From Adiantum capillus-veneris (taxonomy: Eukaryota > Streptophyta > Polypodiopsida > Polypodiales > Pteridaceae), in the NCBI GenBank assembly GCA_014529385.2, contig CM043953.1:80237838-80301837 (forward strand): 64,000 bases of DNA. The letters run 5' to 3'. Position numbers and translations under genes: made by a program. Below the pieces are notes generated by a model. It was not told the origin of the DNA. It saw nothing but the letters and a program-made list of their open reading frames with translations, and did no database searches. Below, piece after piece: positions 26,366 through 37,824 of the stretch (the first letter of the stretch is position 1; every line of letters starts with the position of its first letter).

Positions 26366-28357
26366 TGTCACAAACGGGAGCGCATAACAATATAAAATAC
26401 ATTCGGATAAATAGGATTTATCACTTATTACTGAAGCCAGAGGATATAGAGAGAAATAAATAGAGAGAGAGATAGAGAGTGAGATAGAGAGTGAGAAGAT
26501 CGACACAGTACTGGGACCAGAAGATGGGCTGGTCCCCCCCAGTAATAGTATCTTTATTACTGAGGAGAAGTCTATACAAGCACTTGAACCGAACGTATTA
26601 CCACGTTCGTTCTAGAATAAGACTTGATGGTTCCCGGAAGCCTCAGCTTCCGATTCCTAGGGCAAAACCCTATTCCAAGGAACTTCCGTTCCTTATTCCA
26701 ATTCCTCGAGAATCAAGGTTCTCGCCTCTGGATCTCACCTTCGAGACTCAGGGCATGGCATCCCTGCAACTCTTTTCCAACTCTCTTTCCAGAGTCCTCT
26801 TCCCGCAGAACAACTCTGCTTTCCCGGACACGAAGTCCTTACTTGGGAATCCCAACTTCCGGATCACAACTTGAGAGACTACCTCTCTCCGATCCGTGGA
26901 TCTACTTCCCAAACTCGGGTACGAAACCCTTGGGCTGATCTGGCTCTAGTTCCTCAGAGCGCTTTTCTCTTGCAGAGGCTCATGCCTTCCTCGGCTGCTA
27001 CTCCCTCACGAAGAGGAAGTACACCTGCAATCAAATACTCAAAGATCAGAACTTGAAAATCGTTACCTTCAAAGTCTCGACGCTCGAAACGCAACTCGAT
27101 TCTCGAAAAGCAATTCCTCAGAAGAGATCTCTCCATAGAAAATCCTCTCTTCCAATCCTACACACAAAAGAGGTGTGTTCTCGGGTTCCTTCTCGTAAAT
27201 CAGCCCCGTCTACGACGTTTATGGGCTGAAAACAGAGAAAAACAGCAACTTGTCGCGATGGAAACACGCTTCGTAGGCACTTCTTCGCGAGGGAACTCGC
27301 GCACTGGGTCTTGGCGACATCTGGTACACTTGGGGCAGCCATGGGCATCACCGGCAACGTCTTCTTTACGGCTAAAATCTGCAGCAGCATCTCCTCCTTG
27401 CAAAGATTGGTCCTCCCCTCTGAGTGAGGGCATGTGATGCTTTTATAGCTCCTAGCCACTAGCACAAATAGGTGCTCGCGTAGAGATCACGGCATTTTTT
27501 TTTTATAATAATTTTTTTTTTCTGTTCTGCCAGAAAAAGAGAGAGAGAAAACGCTGGCTGATCTGTTGCCTTATTTATCAGATGGCTGCCCACTTATTAA
27601 GTGGGCGGCCGGCGTATTTTAAAAAATAGTTTGAACCTGCCCAAAAACTCAATAAAACCTAGAAGTTAAAAACAATGCTTTCACAGCACTTCCCAGGCGT
27701 CCCTGGATGCAATCACATGCACAGTTGCAATGCAGAGATAGACTTCCTCGCGGGAAAGCATCTGCTTTCCCGAAAAGCAATCCCGCTTTCTCAAAAAGCA
27801 TTTGTTTTTCCTCAAAGTTTCCTATGAACCCATCTTCATTCAAGTGCTTGCTTTTTTCCTTGTGCACAATTCTAACACAGTTCGGAATTTCCTCCCGACT
27901 ATGGATATTCCCTTTCCGATGCACCCGTCACCCACCTTGTGACGCATCAGGAATACCCATCACCTAGTCCTTTCCTACCGAACTTACTGTACAATCTCCT
28001 TCACGATGCTCTATGTCACCCATCCTATGGCGCATCAGAGATGTCCGTTCCCGGATGGTCGGATACTTCTTTCCGATGCTCCCTGTCACCCATCCGATGT
28101 GACACATCAGAAGTACCCGTTTCTGGTGGCCTTACAGATGTTCCCGTTCTCAGTGCTCCCGTCATTACTTTGAATGACGCACTAGGAATACTCTGTACTC
28201 GGATGTCTCCAGTGAGAAACGCCCTCTCACTTAAAATTCCAATAATTCATTTAGAATTATTTTTCCTTGGTGTTCCAAGCGAGAAAACCCTCTCACTTAT
28301 AAATCCAATAATTCATTTAGAATTATTTTTCTGTAAGATAAAGCCAATTTAGCAACA
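26366..28357 (-). repeat. 5' LTR of element 21665-28357
   Basis: About 1992 bp and nearly collinear with 21665-23646. It has a small extra GAGAGTGAGATA-type duplication near 26480. Both copies hold the same non-coding frames, which should not be read as genes. Confidence 0.95.
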
Positions 28358-28677
28358 CTCTCTTTCTAGCGTTTTTGTGCCTGACAGTTCATTCTCTCTC
28401 TACCGTTTTTCCTCTCACCAGCGTTTTCTCTCTCTAGGGCGTTTTTGCCAATGATTGTGCTCTCTCTCTAGCGCTTCCTCTCTCCTATTTGCAAATCCAC
28501 TTGCAGATCGGCTAGCCGTGTTCGTTCTGTGGGCGATACGCAATTGGTGGATGTTTCCTAGGAGATTTGTCACGATAGACTCAAGTTCCATTGGCTGCTC
28601 GGTTTTGAGAGGAGGTTTGCTCACGATTTCAAATGAGATCATCACCCGATTCACCTTGTTTAGCTACAACTTTGACA
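28358..28677 (+). repeat. 3' part of a plus-strand LTR interrupted by the preceding element
   Basis: This TC-rich stretch ends TTTGACA directly before a Met-type primer-binding site, as a 5' LTR does. Its left part was probably displaced to 21361-21664 by the insertion between the CTCTC duplicates. No partner LTR was found in the window. Confidence 0.65.
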
Positions 28678-28694
28678 TGGTATCAGAGCCATGG
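28678..28694 (+). promoter_or_regulatory. primer-binding site of a plus-strand LTR relic
   Basis: TGGTATCAGAGCCATGG lies directly after the LTR end. The internal sequence that follows is lost within about 280 bp, where LINE remains begin. Confidence 0.85.
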
Positions 28695-28964
28695 TGTGCC
28701 CTCGAGTCCGGATTGGTGATCTGTGCGAGTTTTTGGTGCTGAAATGTCGGGATGAAAAGAGTCTCATGCCGTGTACTGGGAAAAAACGAATCCCTCGGTG
28801 ATCAGCTGAAACAAAAGGGTCCCGCCAAAACCACTCCCGAGGGTCCCACTGCACTCGTTACAAAGGGCGACTCTCCCGAGTCCCAAGCGCAGAGCCTCCA
28901 ATGTCCTGTCTCAAAATCTGTCAGGTTGGATCCAGCACACAAATCCTCTCTCTGATGCCCACAA

Positions 28965-31695
28965 TTCAAATCCGTTGAAAGTAGCATTCTGCTACCTCTG
29001 GTGCCTCATTAGCAACTCTATGGAGGTGACCTTCTCGCTGAACCTCAAAGAACATGCAAAGGCTTGAGTTGGAGCAGACCCGAACTGTGATGAGGACCTC
29101 AAGGCAAGTAAAGGCTCCCATCCAACTGGGAGCCGCCAGCTCGAGAGGTGTGTGCCACTCTGCTGGTATAGCCTCGACGATGTCCTGACACATGACCTGT
29201 ACCCCCCTCATGCCGCACATCTGCATGCTCTGACTCTCCTTAGGGAGTGCTGTAAACTGCCACCAGTCTCCTAGGGTGCGTGCTGGACCCTCTGCCATGA
29301 GACATGGGGTCTGCTGCCAACCATGTGACCTTTCTGTGTACTGACCAACGGGTTCCATGTGAGAGGCTGCCTCAAGTGCTCTTTAATGCATGTGGGCTGG
29401 TGCTGCTCAAGTCCCCCCCTCAATTGCTCCCAAGACCGAAGTAAGCTCAACGCAAAACGGTCCTCCTTTCTCCTGCTCAGGCCCACTTTGCACATCTCTC
29501 TGAAAATCCAACGAGTGGAAGGGCTCCAAGGGCCACCGGCGTGTGGAACTTGACCTCTGATCCGATGTAACAAAAGCTCTTTCTAGGGCTCCTCCCCTAG
29601 AAGAAGACCCTTGACAATCTGCTTCCCAAGGAGGGCTCTACTCTAGCGCGCTGGATTGATGATACCCAACCCCCCCGAGAGCAAGGTAAGGTGATGACCT
29701 ACCATGAGACTTTGGCCCGAGCCGACTGCGTGTCTCTCCTTGTCCATAGAAAGTTCCTGATCAGCCTCTCCAGTTGGCTGATACAAGAGCTCGAGAATAT
29801 CGTGCAAGTCGGCCCTACATGCTTGAGTCTTCAGCAAACTCAGCGTCCAGAAGCTCCTCTCCCCCGAATGGGTAATTGTAGGCCCACACAAACCAACCTC
29901 CTATGAGGCCAAAAAATATGCTCATTGCCTTTGTGTAGAAAAGAAATAGGAAGGCGTCAAGAGGGCAGCCCTACTGTACTGAGCGTGTAAGCATGAAGGC
30001 ATTCCCCTCGACCTCCTGCTAGCAACACGTGACTGTGAGCACACTTGTAGAGAGTAGATACCCCTCTGATCCATGCATTTGAAAAACCCATCCTGTGCAA
30101 AGTGCCCTCTAAGAAGTCCCAATCAACTCTGTCGTAGGCCTTCTCAAAGTCGAGAAGGAGCACCACAAGATCCTCTCCTCGCAGGCGAGCAAGGGCAGTC
30201 GCCTCCCAGAAGGTGAAGATGTTGTCAAGGATACTATGCTCCTTGACAAAGCTCATTTGAGTCTCATGTATGGTGCTCTCTAGTAGTGGTTGAATTTTCA
30301 AACTCAGAGCCTTTGCAAGAATTTTCTAGGCTGAGTTGAGAATGGTGATGGGTCGCCACTGCCGAATCTCATCAAGAGATCCCCCCTCCTTGGGGATGAG
30401 GTAGATCAAACCGTCGCTCATGCTCAGTGTCCAAAATGTGTTGGTATGCACTACATAGGTCCTATCCAAGCACCTCCCAGTACTCCAAGAAAAAGCTGGG
30501 AATCAAACCATTTTTTCATGGGAAACTACCACGAGGGAGTGCTTTGAGAGCCTCTTGAAGCTCCTCTGGTAGGAGAGGGCTCTCAAGTATCTGTCGCATC
30601 TCCTCAGTGATGAGGCAAGGCATCTGTGCCCACACTTGCTCTCTGCATGCATCCTTGCACTCGGACTGTAGCTCAACCGAGAGCAGCTCTCGGTAGAAGT
30701 TAGTAGCTACTACTGCCTGTATGTCCTCAGGCTCTGTGGCAATTGTCTCATCCTGTCTCCTCAATTGGTGAACACTGAATTCGCGTATGGCGAGGACCCA
30801 CCATCTCAAAAAACTCTAGTTACTTTGTCGTCCACCTTGGTCCATTGAGATGCCTGTCGATGGTAGGCAAACTCATGACGCCGCTCCTCAATGCTGATAA
30901 GCTCCTGCCAAGCCTATTGCATCTGTTCCTCCATCCAGGGACTACCTGGGTATGCTCTTGTATCCTCTGTAAGGAGGCAATGCCTCGACGTAGCTGCTTC
31001 TCCTTCTCTTGGGCCGCAGCTAGTCGTGCTGTCAACTCCTGGAGAAAGAAGTGACTAAGCTCCCTGAGGCCATTGGCCGCTCTAGCAGCGACGTCCCCTG
31101 TGCGTCCAAACTCTCGATCAACATTGCAACAATCTGCTCTCTAAGCTCTGTATCTAGCAAAATCCTCTCAGGGATGCGTAACATAACATTGCCACTCCTC
31201 TGCTTGTTTGCCAGGGTAAGGATCACTGGCTCGTGATCAAAGAAAGTAGTCCCTGCCCAAATGCCTACTGAACCACCCAAGTCACATAAGTGACACTAAC
31301 ATAGAAGCGATTTATTTTGGATAGATTCACTCCTCCTACTTTGCGGTCAGATTGGAAGAAAAAGAGGCTGTCTGAGGACCGTGCAAAGCCAGCATGATGC
31401 CATACATCCAAAATCCGCAAGGTGATACATAACCGTTTCCAAACAGCCAACTCAGTCCCATGTACAGTAGCATGATTGCCCCCAATCCTGTCCGAGGGAT
31501 CCTCAAGCATGTTGAAATCTCCCCCCCCCCAATGCACCACTGCTCTGCATGAGGTAGAGACTCCACCAAATGTGACCAAAACTCAGCCCGTGCACTGGCA
31601 TGGTTGGGCACATAAATGTTCAGAAAACCCACAAGGCAGCCATGTATCTGCATAGTGACCCACTGGGCCGTGCTTGGCACACTGATGCCTCTGCC
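28965..31695 (-). pseudogene. L1-type LINE ORF2 remains: endonuclease part, RT, 3' region
   Basis: On the minus strand the order is as follows. Endonuclease core: GFLNIYVPNHASARAEFWSH (about 31630), then after a frameshift GGDFNMLEDPSDRIGG (about 31515-31465). Linker: about 30809-30516. RT: MSFVKEHSILDNIFTFWEA and VVLLLDFEKAYDRVDWDFLE (30250-30100). A late domain lies at 29358-28966. Many frameshifts are present and the YADD region cannot be found. The LLLDFEKAYDRVDW form is typical of plant L1 LINEs. The left part of the endonuclease is at 35468-35762, separated by an LTR element. Confidence 0.88.
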
Positions 31696-32200
31696 TGTTA
31701 GGTGCAGTGGAATGAATGTTTGAACTTTTCTCAAGGTGAGTGCTCCGAACTGTGCTCAAGGTTCCTTTTGTTCTTATGGAAGGGAGAGCCTTCCGTTCTT
31801 AATGAGAGAGTGCAACCTGTCGCCGAAGCCTGTTGTTCTCCTTGCTCATCTTCCATTTAGTGCTAAGCTTGGTTTGCTTATATATTATCTTACCCAATTT
31901 GCCCTAACTACTTTCCAACAAAAGTCACTTAAAAATAATAAGTAAAAAATGTGAAAAATAGGAAAAATAGGCTAAATGCACTGGAAAATTCCCCCGAAGG
32001 ATTCTGATGGATTCTGATGGGAATGCTTATGGTCATGCTGTGTGCAACTAGAGGATATGCTAAGTGTCTGGACATGCACAGTCTGTGAACAGACTCACAA
32101 AAGTGACAGATCACTTCTAAATTTGGACTGATTTGACTGACTGAACCCTTGTTGTGCTGTAGCTTGTTCACGGACACATAGGGTTGGATGTGTCATGTGA
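31696..32200 (-). repeat. 3' LTR (shortened) of element 31696-35467
   Basis: About 505 bp. Compared with 34281-35467 it lacks about 690 bp between roughly 31820 and its partner's 35090. The missing part is the block of GCTGAAAAACGC-like units. Its outer end on the minus strand has lost the usual TG. Confidence 0.88.
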
Positions 32201-32303
32201 CTTCCCCTCCTTTTCAAAGTGAGGTACTGGTAACGAGCTGTATGGCGTCGAGGGAGATCGCCAATAGCATCCAGAATCCTGGAAGGGACTCTTCACCGGC
32301 CCA

Positions 32304-32942
32304 CTATGATGTGTGGGTCGTGCGGTACTTGAATTTCATAAAGGTTTGCAACGTTTGCTTCTTTGGGCTGCGCCGAAAGTGACACAAAGTCTTCTGTGGC
32401 TCCTTCAATGCTTCAACTTCGTCGAGAGTCAAGCTTCTTTCTTCTTCAAGAATCTCCATGGCTGAAAACTCCTGAAACCATTTCCAACACAAAACCATGA
32501 ACATACCTATTTCATGTAAAGTGAGTGGAAAAAATATTGTCTTCCTTGAAGACTGTGCATGCAATGTAGATGAACAAAGAGACGGAGTGCTAACCCGTTC
32601 ACCACACACACGCAAACAATGAGATCGAATCTTGTCGTGCTGATCTAAATCAATCAACTCTGGCAATTCACAACGGAAATGCCCATGCTTGGTGCTCATA
32701 CTTTCATGTGCTCTTTCTACACATGTGCCATGCCAATGAAGAGACATGGAATATGACGTCCTTGAATGCATACTTTTCAGCTTTTCATGAACAATCCGCA
32801 TACATTCGTGCTCATTCATGAGTGACACGTGCTCAACGCACAATATGTCATGCCTAGGAAAAGAGATGACACAAAGACGTTGACGAAAATATAGGAACCG
32901 ATCACGAATGAAACACTCGAACAATGCGTGCGTATGAATCAT
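32304..32942 (-). CDS. unknown 212-residue ORF in non-autonomous LTR element
   Basis: An open frame on the sense strand of the element. It is rich in His, Cys and Ser (for example SLHWHGTC and HGHFRCELPE), with an acidic helical stretch (EILEEERSLTLDEVEALKE) near the end. It lies between the H/D-rich frame and the 3' LTR. No family is recognised. It may be translated or may be a chance open frame in a non-coding carrier. Confidence 0.35.
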   Translation of the reverse strand: MIHTHALFECFIRDRFLYFRQRLCVISFPRHDILCVEHVSLMNEHECMRIVHEKLKSMHSRTSYSMSLHWHGTCVERAHESMSTKHGHFRCELPELIDLDQHDKIRSHCLRVCGERVSTPSLCSSTLHAQSSRKTIFFPLTLHEIGMFMVLCWKWFQEFSAMEILEEERSLTLDEVEALKEPQKTLCHFRRSPKKQTLQTFMKFKYRTTHTS

Positions 32943-32960
32943 GCGAACACATAATACTTC

Positions 32961-33828
32961 CTATGAGGGTGCTTTGGACCTAGGCTTGAGAGCCAAGATC
33001 GGTTCTTCCTGAAGGGGTGCTTTGGACCTAGGCTCGAGAGCCAAAATCGATCCTTCGTGATTGATCGAATCTGCAACAAGGTTAGCTTCGCTAGAAAAAG
33101 CATCAACTAACACATCATCCTTGTGAACAATCACATCATCTTCATGCAACTCATCATGATAGTGAGAAATCACATCTTGATCATGCAAAATAATCATGCT
33201 TGTGAGAAATCACATCTGGATCATGCAAATCATCATTATCATGCGAATCATCATGCTTATCATTGTCATTCAAATCATCATCATGCAAATCATGTGTGTC
33301 ATGCTTTGGAGAAGAAGAGACTGAGAGAGTCTCCTTTTCCCGAATCTCTTGCATCTGTGCCTGAACTTGAGAAACGAGTCGCAAGAATTCTTTCATGTGT
33401 TGGTCGCTCTTTTCTTTGATGGCTTTGTTCTCGCGATCAAATTCTGCTTGTCTTGCTTTGTTCTCGCGATCAAATTTGGCTTGACTTTCTTTGTTCTCGC
33501 GATCCAATTTGGCTTGTCTTTCTTTGTCTTCCAAGTCATACTTACGCTCTATGGCTGCCATGCTTTCTTCGTATTCATGATCTATGTCTGCCATTTCTTC
33601 TTCATAGGCCTCTCTGTCTGCTTCTCTTTCTACTTTTCATGCTTCGCGTTCGAACTTGTTGTCCATAAACAACTGCGTGAACTCCTCCATAGGAGTTAGT
33701 GCAATCCTTGGCGTAGATGGGGAAGGGGGAGGGTCGGAAAAACCTCCTGGTGGGGAAAATTCTTCTTCGCCTCTCTCATGCTCATCACCTCCAAGCGAAG
33801 TATCCAATCCGCTTCGAGTGATGACCAT
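32961..33828 (-). pseudogene. accessory ORF: MVITRSG start, charged coiled coil, His/Asp-rich tail
   Basis: From the Met at 33828 the frame begins MVITRSG, a start like that of many gypsy Gag proteins. It then has one in-frame TGA at about 33637. Next comes a heptad-like charged repeat with units such as FDRENKARQAE, then a His/Asp-rich run (HDTHDLHDDDLNDNDKHDD). After a frameshift near 33190 it continues as HDQDVISHYHDELHEDD and a duplicated ALEPRSKAPLQ/ALKPRSKAPS unit, ending at 32961. A Gag-like or nucleic-acid-packaging role is only inference. No CCHC knuckle is present. Confidence 0.55.
32970..33060. repeat. tandem duplicate of a 46-47 bp unit
   Basis: GGTGCTTTGGACCTAGGCT occurs twice about 46 bases apart, each followed by GAGAGCCAA. 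The repeat encodes the paired SKAP motif of the accessory ORF. Confidence 0.85.
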
Positions 33829-34268
33829 CCACTGAAGTCGTGGGTTCTTGTGGGTTCTTGTGGTCTTGGGGTCTTAAGTTCACGAGGAACTTGGGTTCTT
33901 GGGTTCTTGAGGTTCTTGAGGGTTTTCTTTCGCTTGCAATCTGAGTTTGAGAAGGATCTTCTCTTCACCGAGTTCTGCTCTTTTCCGCGAGCACACCCCT
34001 TGGCGGCCTTGTGCTCACACCAAGGTTGCTTTTTCCCACCTCACGTCGATTGGCCGGCTGCTAAGTGCACGGTCCGCTCTCAATGAGTGAAAAGAGGCAC
34101 AAGGGGAGGCTGGACAAGTCCTTCTATCCTGGGATTCCTGTCACTTTTCAAAAAAACGATTAGGAATCGACACGCCCAAGCGAACTTGGGTTCGTGCGAC
34201 CGCAACAAGCAAAAAGATTCTTGTGATTCTTGTGGTTCTTTCCTTGAGTGGTATAGAACACTGCCAAA

Positions 34269-34280
34269 GCTCTGATACCA
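34269..34280 (-). promoter_or_regulatory. primer-binding site of element 31696-35467
   Basis: TGGTATCAGAGC on the minus strand abuts the 5' LTR (start about 34281). It is the initiator-Met-type site and sets the element orientation. Confidence 0.93.
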
Positions 34281-35467
34281 ACATAAGGTGGAGCGGAATG
34301 AATGTTGTTCTTTTCTCAAGATGAGTGCTCTGTAATGTGCTCAAGGTTCCTCTTGTTGGAAGGGAGAGCCTTCCGTTCTTAATGAGAGAGTGCAATGATC
34401 ACTAAAAAAGTGAATGGACACTGTGCATGAGAGTGTATGAGACTGAGAGATAGAGAGAGGAGAATACGACACTAGACCATTGTAAAACCCTATTCCGAAG
34501 GACCCACTCTCGCCAACGAGAGTGGTCTACTATTGATTGCACAAACTGGTACAAACTGAATGCATGTGACTGACGCAAGTCTAGGCTAGATCGATAACGA
34601 CGATGGGGATGGCGAGACCGATCTAAGGCTTAAATCTGACGCTTTCTATCTGCTGTCCAAAAACGCTGATAGGCTGAATTCTGCTGGCTGAAATTGTTGA
34701 AGAATCTGCTCCTAAAAACGCTGATAGGGCTGGTTCTTAATGGCTGAAAACTGCTCGTCTTTAGGGCTGAAATCTGCTGGTCTTAGGGCTGAAATCTGTC
34801 GGTCTTTACCTGCTGAAAAACGCCATGAATGAGGGCTTTAATCATATGATGCTGAAAAACGCCATGCAAGGGGGGAACAAAGGCCTGAAGGAATCGCCCA
34901 AGGCTGAGATCTGTTGCGACAATGCTTGGATCAAAAACGCTAGGGCTGGGACTGTCTGTCGAGGATGCTTGTTAAGGAAAACGCCAAGGCTGAGGGAGTC
35001 TTTTGCTAGCGATGCTTGATGAAAAACGCTAGCATGGGGAGTCTTCTGCTTGGAGGGAAAACGCCACCAAGGGAGGTCTTGCTGAGAAGTTGTCTGTTGA
35101 GCGCTGGTGCTCCTGCTGCCTCTTCTGCCAATTAGTGCTAGTCTAGGTTTTCTTATATACAAACTTACTCAATTTGCCCGACCTACTTTCCAACAAAAGT
35201 CACATAAAAATAATAAGTGAAAAATGTCAAAAATAGGTTAAATGCACTCGAAAATTCCCCTGAAGGATTCTAATGGATTCTGATGGGAATGCTTATGGTC
35301 ATGCTATGTGCAACCAGAGGATATGCATCTACACTAAGTGTCTAGACATGCACGGTCTGCGAAGAGACTCACAAAAGTGTCAGATCACTTCTAAATCTAG
35401 ACTGACTGAACCCTCGTCGTATTGTAGCTTGTCCACGGACACATAGGGTTGGACTTGTCTCGTGACA
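34281..35467 (-). repeat. 5' LTR of element 31696-35467, with internal degenerate repeats
   Basis: About 1.19 kb. The middle (about 34640-35090) consists of degenerate units around GCTGAAAAACGC and AGGGCTGAAATCTGCTG. The shortened partner LTR lacks them. The ends match 31696-32200 closely. Confidence 0.9.
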
Positions 35468-35762
35468 CTGCCCATAATAGATTGCTGCCATGAGTCTGCA
35501 GTAGTCATACATACACATCCCTCAATGCTACCTGGCCCAAAAGCAGCTGACCAAAAGGTCTCATAGCGACCACGCAAGATCCGTCCACAACACCTGATAT
35601 GACTCTCACACAAGTGGTGCTCCTGGAGCATAAGCATAGCAATCGCTCCGCCCACAAGGCATCTCTGAAGCTCCTGTCGGAGTCGACATCTCTGACGTAG
35701 AAACTGGTGTCCACCTAGCCCCTACACATTCCATGAGACTATCCTCATGGAGCCAATGAGAG
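35468..35762 (-). pseudogene. L1-type LINE ORF2 start (endonuclease N-terminus)
   Basis: ORF2 begins MRIVSWNV, then a TAG where the family usually has Arg, then GLGGHQFLRQRCRLRQEL and LMLQEHHL. These are the first strands of an exonuclease-endonuclease-phosphatase nuclease. The frame runs into the CTGCC target site and resumes at 31695 after the nested element. The start Met is at about 35751. Confidence 0.88.
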
Positions 35763-35768
35763 AAAGCT

Positions 35769-36498
35769 TGTCACGAGAGACGAGGACAGGCACCACGTGC
35801 CAAAGAAAAGAGGAGACTGAACAAACTTTTAGCACTTCAATAACAACTAAACTGAAAGAGATGCACAACACACGAGACGGGGAGTGGCGGAGTTCCACCC
35901 CAAGAGAGCACTGGCCCAAACCTTGGCGCCCCTTCCGGTATTTTTTTATATTGCTTGAACAAGGTACAATGCCGATACTCCATCCTTTGCACCTTCATAC
36001 TGAAGCGTGCCAGAGAATGAGCCCTTGGCTCATATTAAAAGGCCCTTGGCCATAAAAAGCAGTTACATGAAAAGCTTTTAAACTCAAAAGCATATGATCC
36101 CAAAAATTGGCTTAAGAAGCTGCCAACGCATTTCACGAAAATCCGTACAACTGCCGCGTCAATAGCGCAAAGCGTGGAAATCCGTACTGTTTGCCACGTG
36201 GCACTGCCAACGCAAATCGCGGGCGTCCGTACAACTGCCATGTCATCATCTTCTATGCTTTTGTGTGTGTGTGTGTGTGGGGGTCCCGCTTTAGTTTATT
36301 CTCTATAGGTCCCTTGGGCCCCATCGAACGGGGTCCCATAAGTTGACGGGAACTTCTCTTTAGTAATAGACCACTCGGCAAGACTTTGCAAGTTGGTAAA
36401 ACTTCTTTTGCTGCTTCTTCTAGGATTTAGGCTTCTTGGCCGGGATTTGCAGGTTGGATCCGTTCTTCAGCGACTTGACACGTCAGCAATTTGTGACA
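35769..36498 (-). repeat. LTR relic in LINE spacer, minus orientation
   Basis: It starts TGTCACGAGAG and ends TTTGTGACA. It is related in inverse orientation to 37825-38365 (shared: GGCACCACGTG, the CGGTATTT/GGCGCC block, GCCAAGGGCC-type block, TGACGTGGCA-type block). It carries about 190 extra bases including (TG)8 at 36262-36278. Flanks AAGCT and AAGAC do not form a clean duplication. It lies between ORF1 remains and the ORF2 start of the LINE. Confidence 0.75.
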
Positions 36499-37824
36499 AA
36501 GACGAAGGTACCATTGCAGCCAATCTCGCAATCTTCGAGGCAGACTTGGATGGGGAGTTATCCGCATCCGAGCTATCTCGAGAAAGCTGTGACTAGTGTC
36601 TGTCGGACCCATATCTAAGCAGGGCATGCAGTCCGTAGAGCTACATCCTCTGTCCAAGAGTCCTCATGAACATATACATAGCAAGGTGCACTCTGGGTGT
36701 CTGCAAAAAGTGTACCACAATGTGTGTTGTATCTGGTGGTGTCAAAGAGAACTTCGCCAACGGTCACAACGTCTGTATCAAGTTTGTCACTCCCAAGTTT
36801 CCTGTGTGGTGAGAGAACTCGAGAGCCTCAACATGGAGCCAGTCAAGCACTGTATGCATAGTCCACTCAGTTTGATCCCTGCCACAGTGGGGAGGAGAAA
36901 CCCAACGCTGCGTCTATGGCCTCTGTCCCTCTGGCTGCTAGAAAAAGTACATGGACTCTGAAGCAAGGCCTCAAGGTTGGGAGAAGGGTCGCCAAGAAAA
37001 CGTGTGAAGGTGTAAAAGAAGTCCCAATGGTGACAGATATCAAAGCTGGTCAGCCCACAAGGGACTGCCGCAAAAGGAGATGCCTACACCGACAGGGGCG
37101 TCCGCAAGTAAGGCTGCTGCTCTCGTGCCAAGCAGCTCGTGGAAAATGCACTGCCAAGAGACCTCTGAGCCGCTGAAGAGTGGCCTGTCCCCTGGGCCAA
37201 TGGCAGGGAATGGGAGGAGAAGGTGATGGAGCGGGGGAACCAACGGGATGGATGGGAGAGGCGGATGGGGTGGGTGTAGGCAGATAAGGGGGAACGACAG
37301 GTGGAGGGGGAGGGGCTGTCGGTGGCGAAGCCGAGGTGGAGGGGGTATCCGCCGGCTCATCCTACTGTATAGGGTCAAAACGGTTCCTTGTGGGAACCCA
37401 CTGCTGCTGGCTTGGTGCAGGTCAATCACTAGGGGCGCCAAACTGGCGTGTTTGTCCTTGGCCCCGACGGCCACGAACCTACTCTGAGCCCTCCTCTGCC
37501 TAGGCACCTGCCTCGGACGAGGTATCCGTTTAAGCTCCCTGCATCTCTGCCTGCTGAGCCTGGCTAGCCTTAGTAGGCTGGGTCTGTGTCGCGGGTCAAG
37601 GCCTCCTCCTTGTGCAGGCCTGCACAAGATGGCCCATGTGCCTGAAAATGAAGCACTGATTCAGAAGCCCCGACCACTCGATGCTCGAAACCCATCTTGG
37701 AACACGGTCCCAATCTCGGAACCTATCTTGGAAAGTAGCGGAGGTTCTCTCTTCAAGCCAGGGAAGCAGACCAAAATGGGCAACTCTGTCTCCTTGACAA
37801 GAACATCGGTAGCTGGGTCGAAGC
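36499..37824 (-). pseudogene. L1-type LINE ORF1 remains with zinc knuckle
   Basis: At about 37832-37600 the minus strand reads VAHFGLLPWLEERT, then NQCFIFRHMGHLVQACTRR. This is a CCHC-like knuckle with one Cys replaced by Phe. A Pro/Ser-rich tail follows down to about 37180, as in plant L1 ORF1 proteins of the DUF4283/zinc-knuckle type. Stops and frameshifts are frequent. The part from 36499 to 37180 has no recognisable motif. It precedes ORF2 in the expected order. Confidence 0.6.

Larger units (their letters stand above)
21665..28357 (-). mobile_element. non-autonomous Ty3/gypsy-derived LTR element with 2 kb LTRs
   Basis: Two direct LTRs (21665-23646 and 26366-28357) flank only 2.7 kb of internal sequence. 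The target duplication is CTCTC (21660-21664 and 28358-28362). On the minus strand a Met-tRNA-type primer site abuts the right LTR, and a purine tract (GAGAGGGA) abuts the left one. Only a gag relic remains inside; no RT, RNase H or integrase motif is seen. It would depend on another element for copying. The LTRs differ by a few percent by eye. Confidence 0.93.
31696..35467 (-). mobile_element. 3.8 kb non-autonomous LTR retrotransposon nested in a LINE
   Basis: LTRs at 31696-32200 and 34281-35467 bracket about 2.1 kb. The target duplication is CTGCC (31691-31695 and 35468-35472). On the minus strand there is a Met-type primer site at 34269-34280 and a purine tract next to the left LTR (GAAAAGGAGGGGAAG). 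No pol domain is present. The internal region holds accessory frames described separately. Removing the element and one CTGCC rejoins the LINE endonuclease in frame, which confirms the boundaries. Confidence 0.95.

Noticed and set aside
33123-33320. CATCATCATGCAAATC-type repeats resembling a CRISPR or satellite array
   Set aside because: Units are irregular and part of a His/Asp-rich coding stretch in a plant LTR element; there are no spacers.
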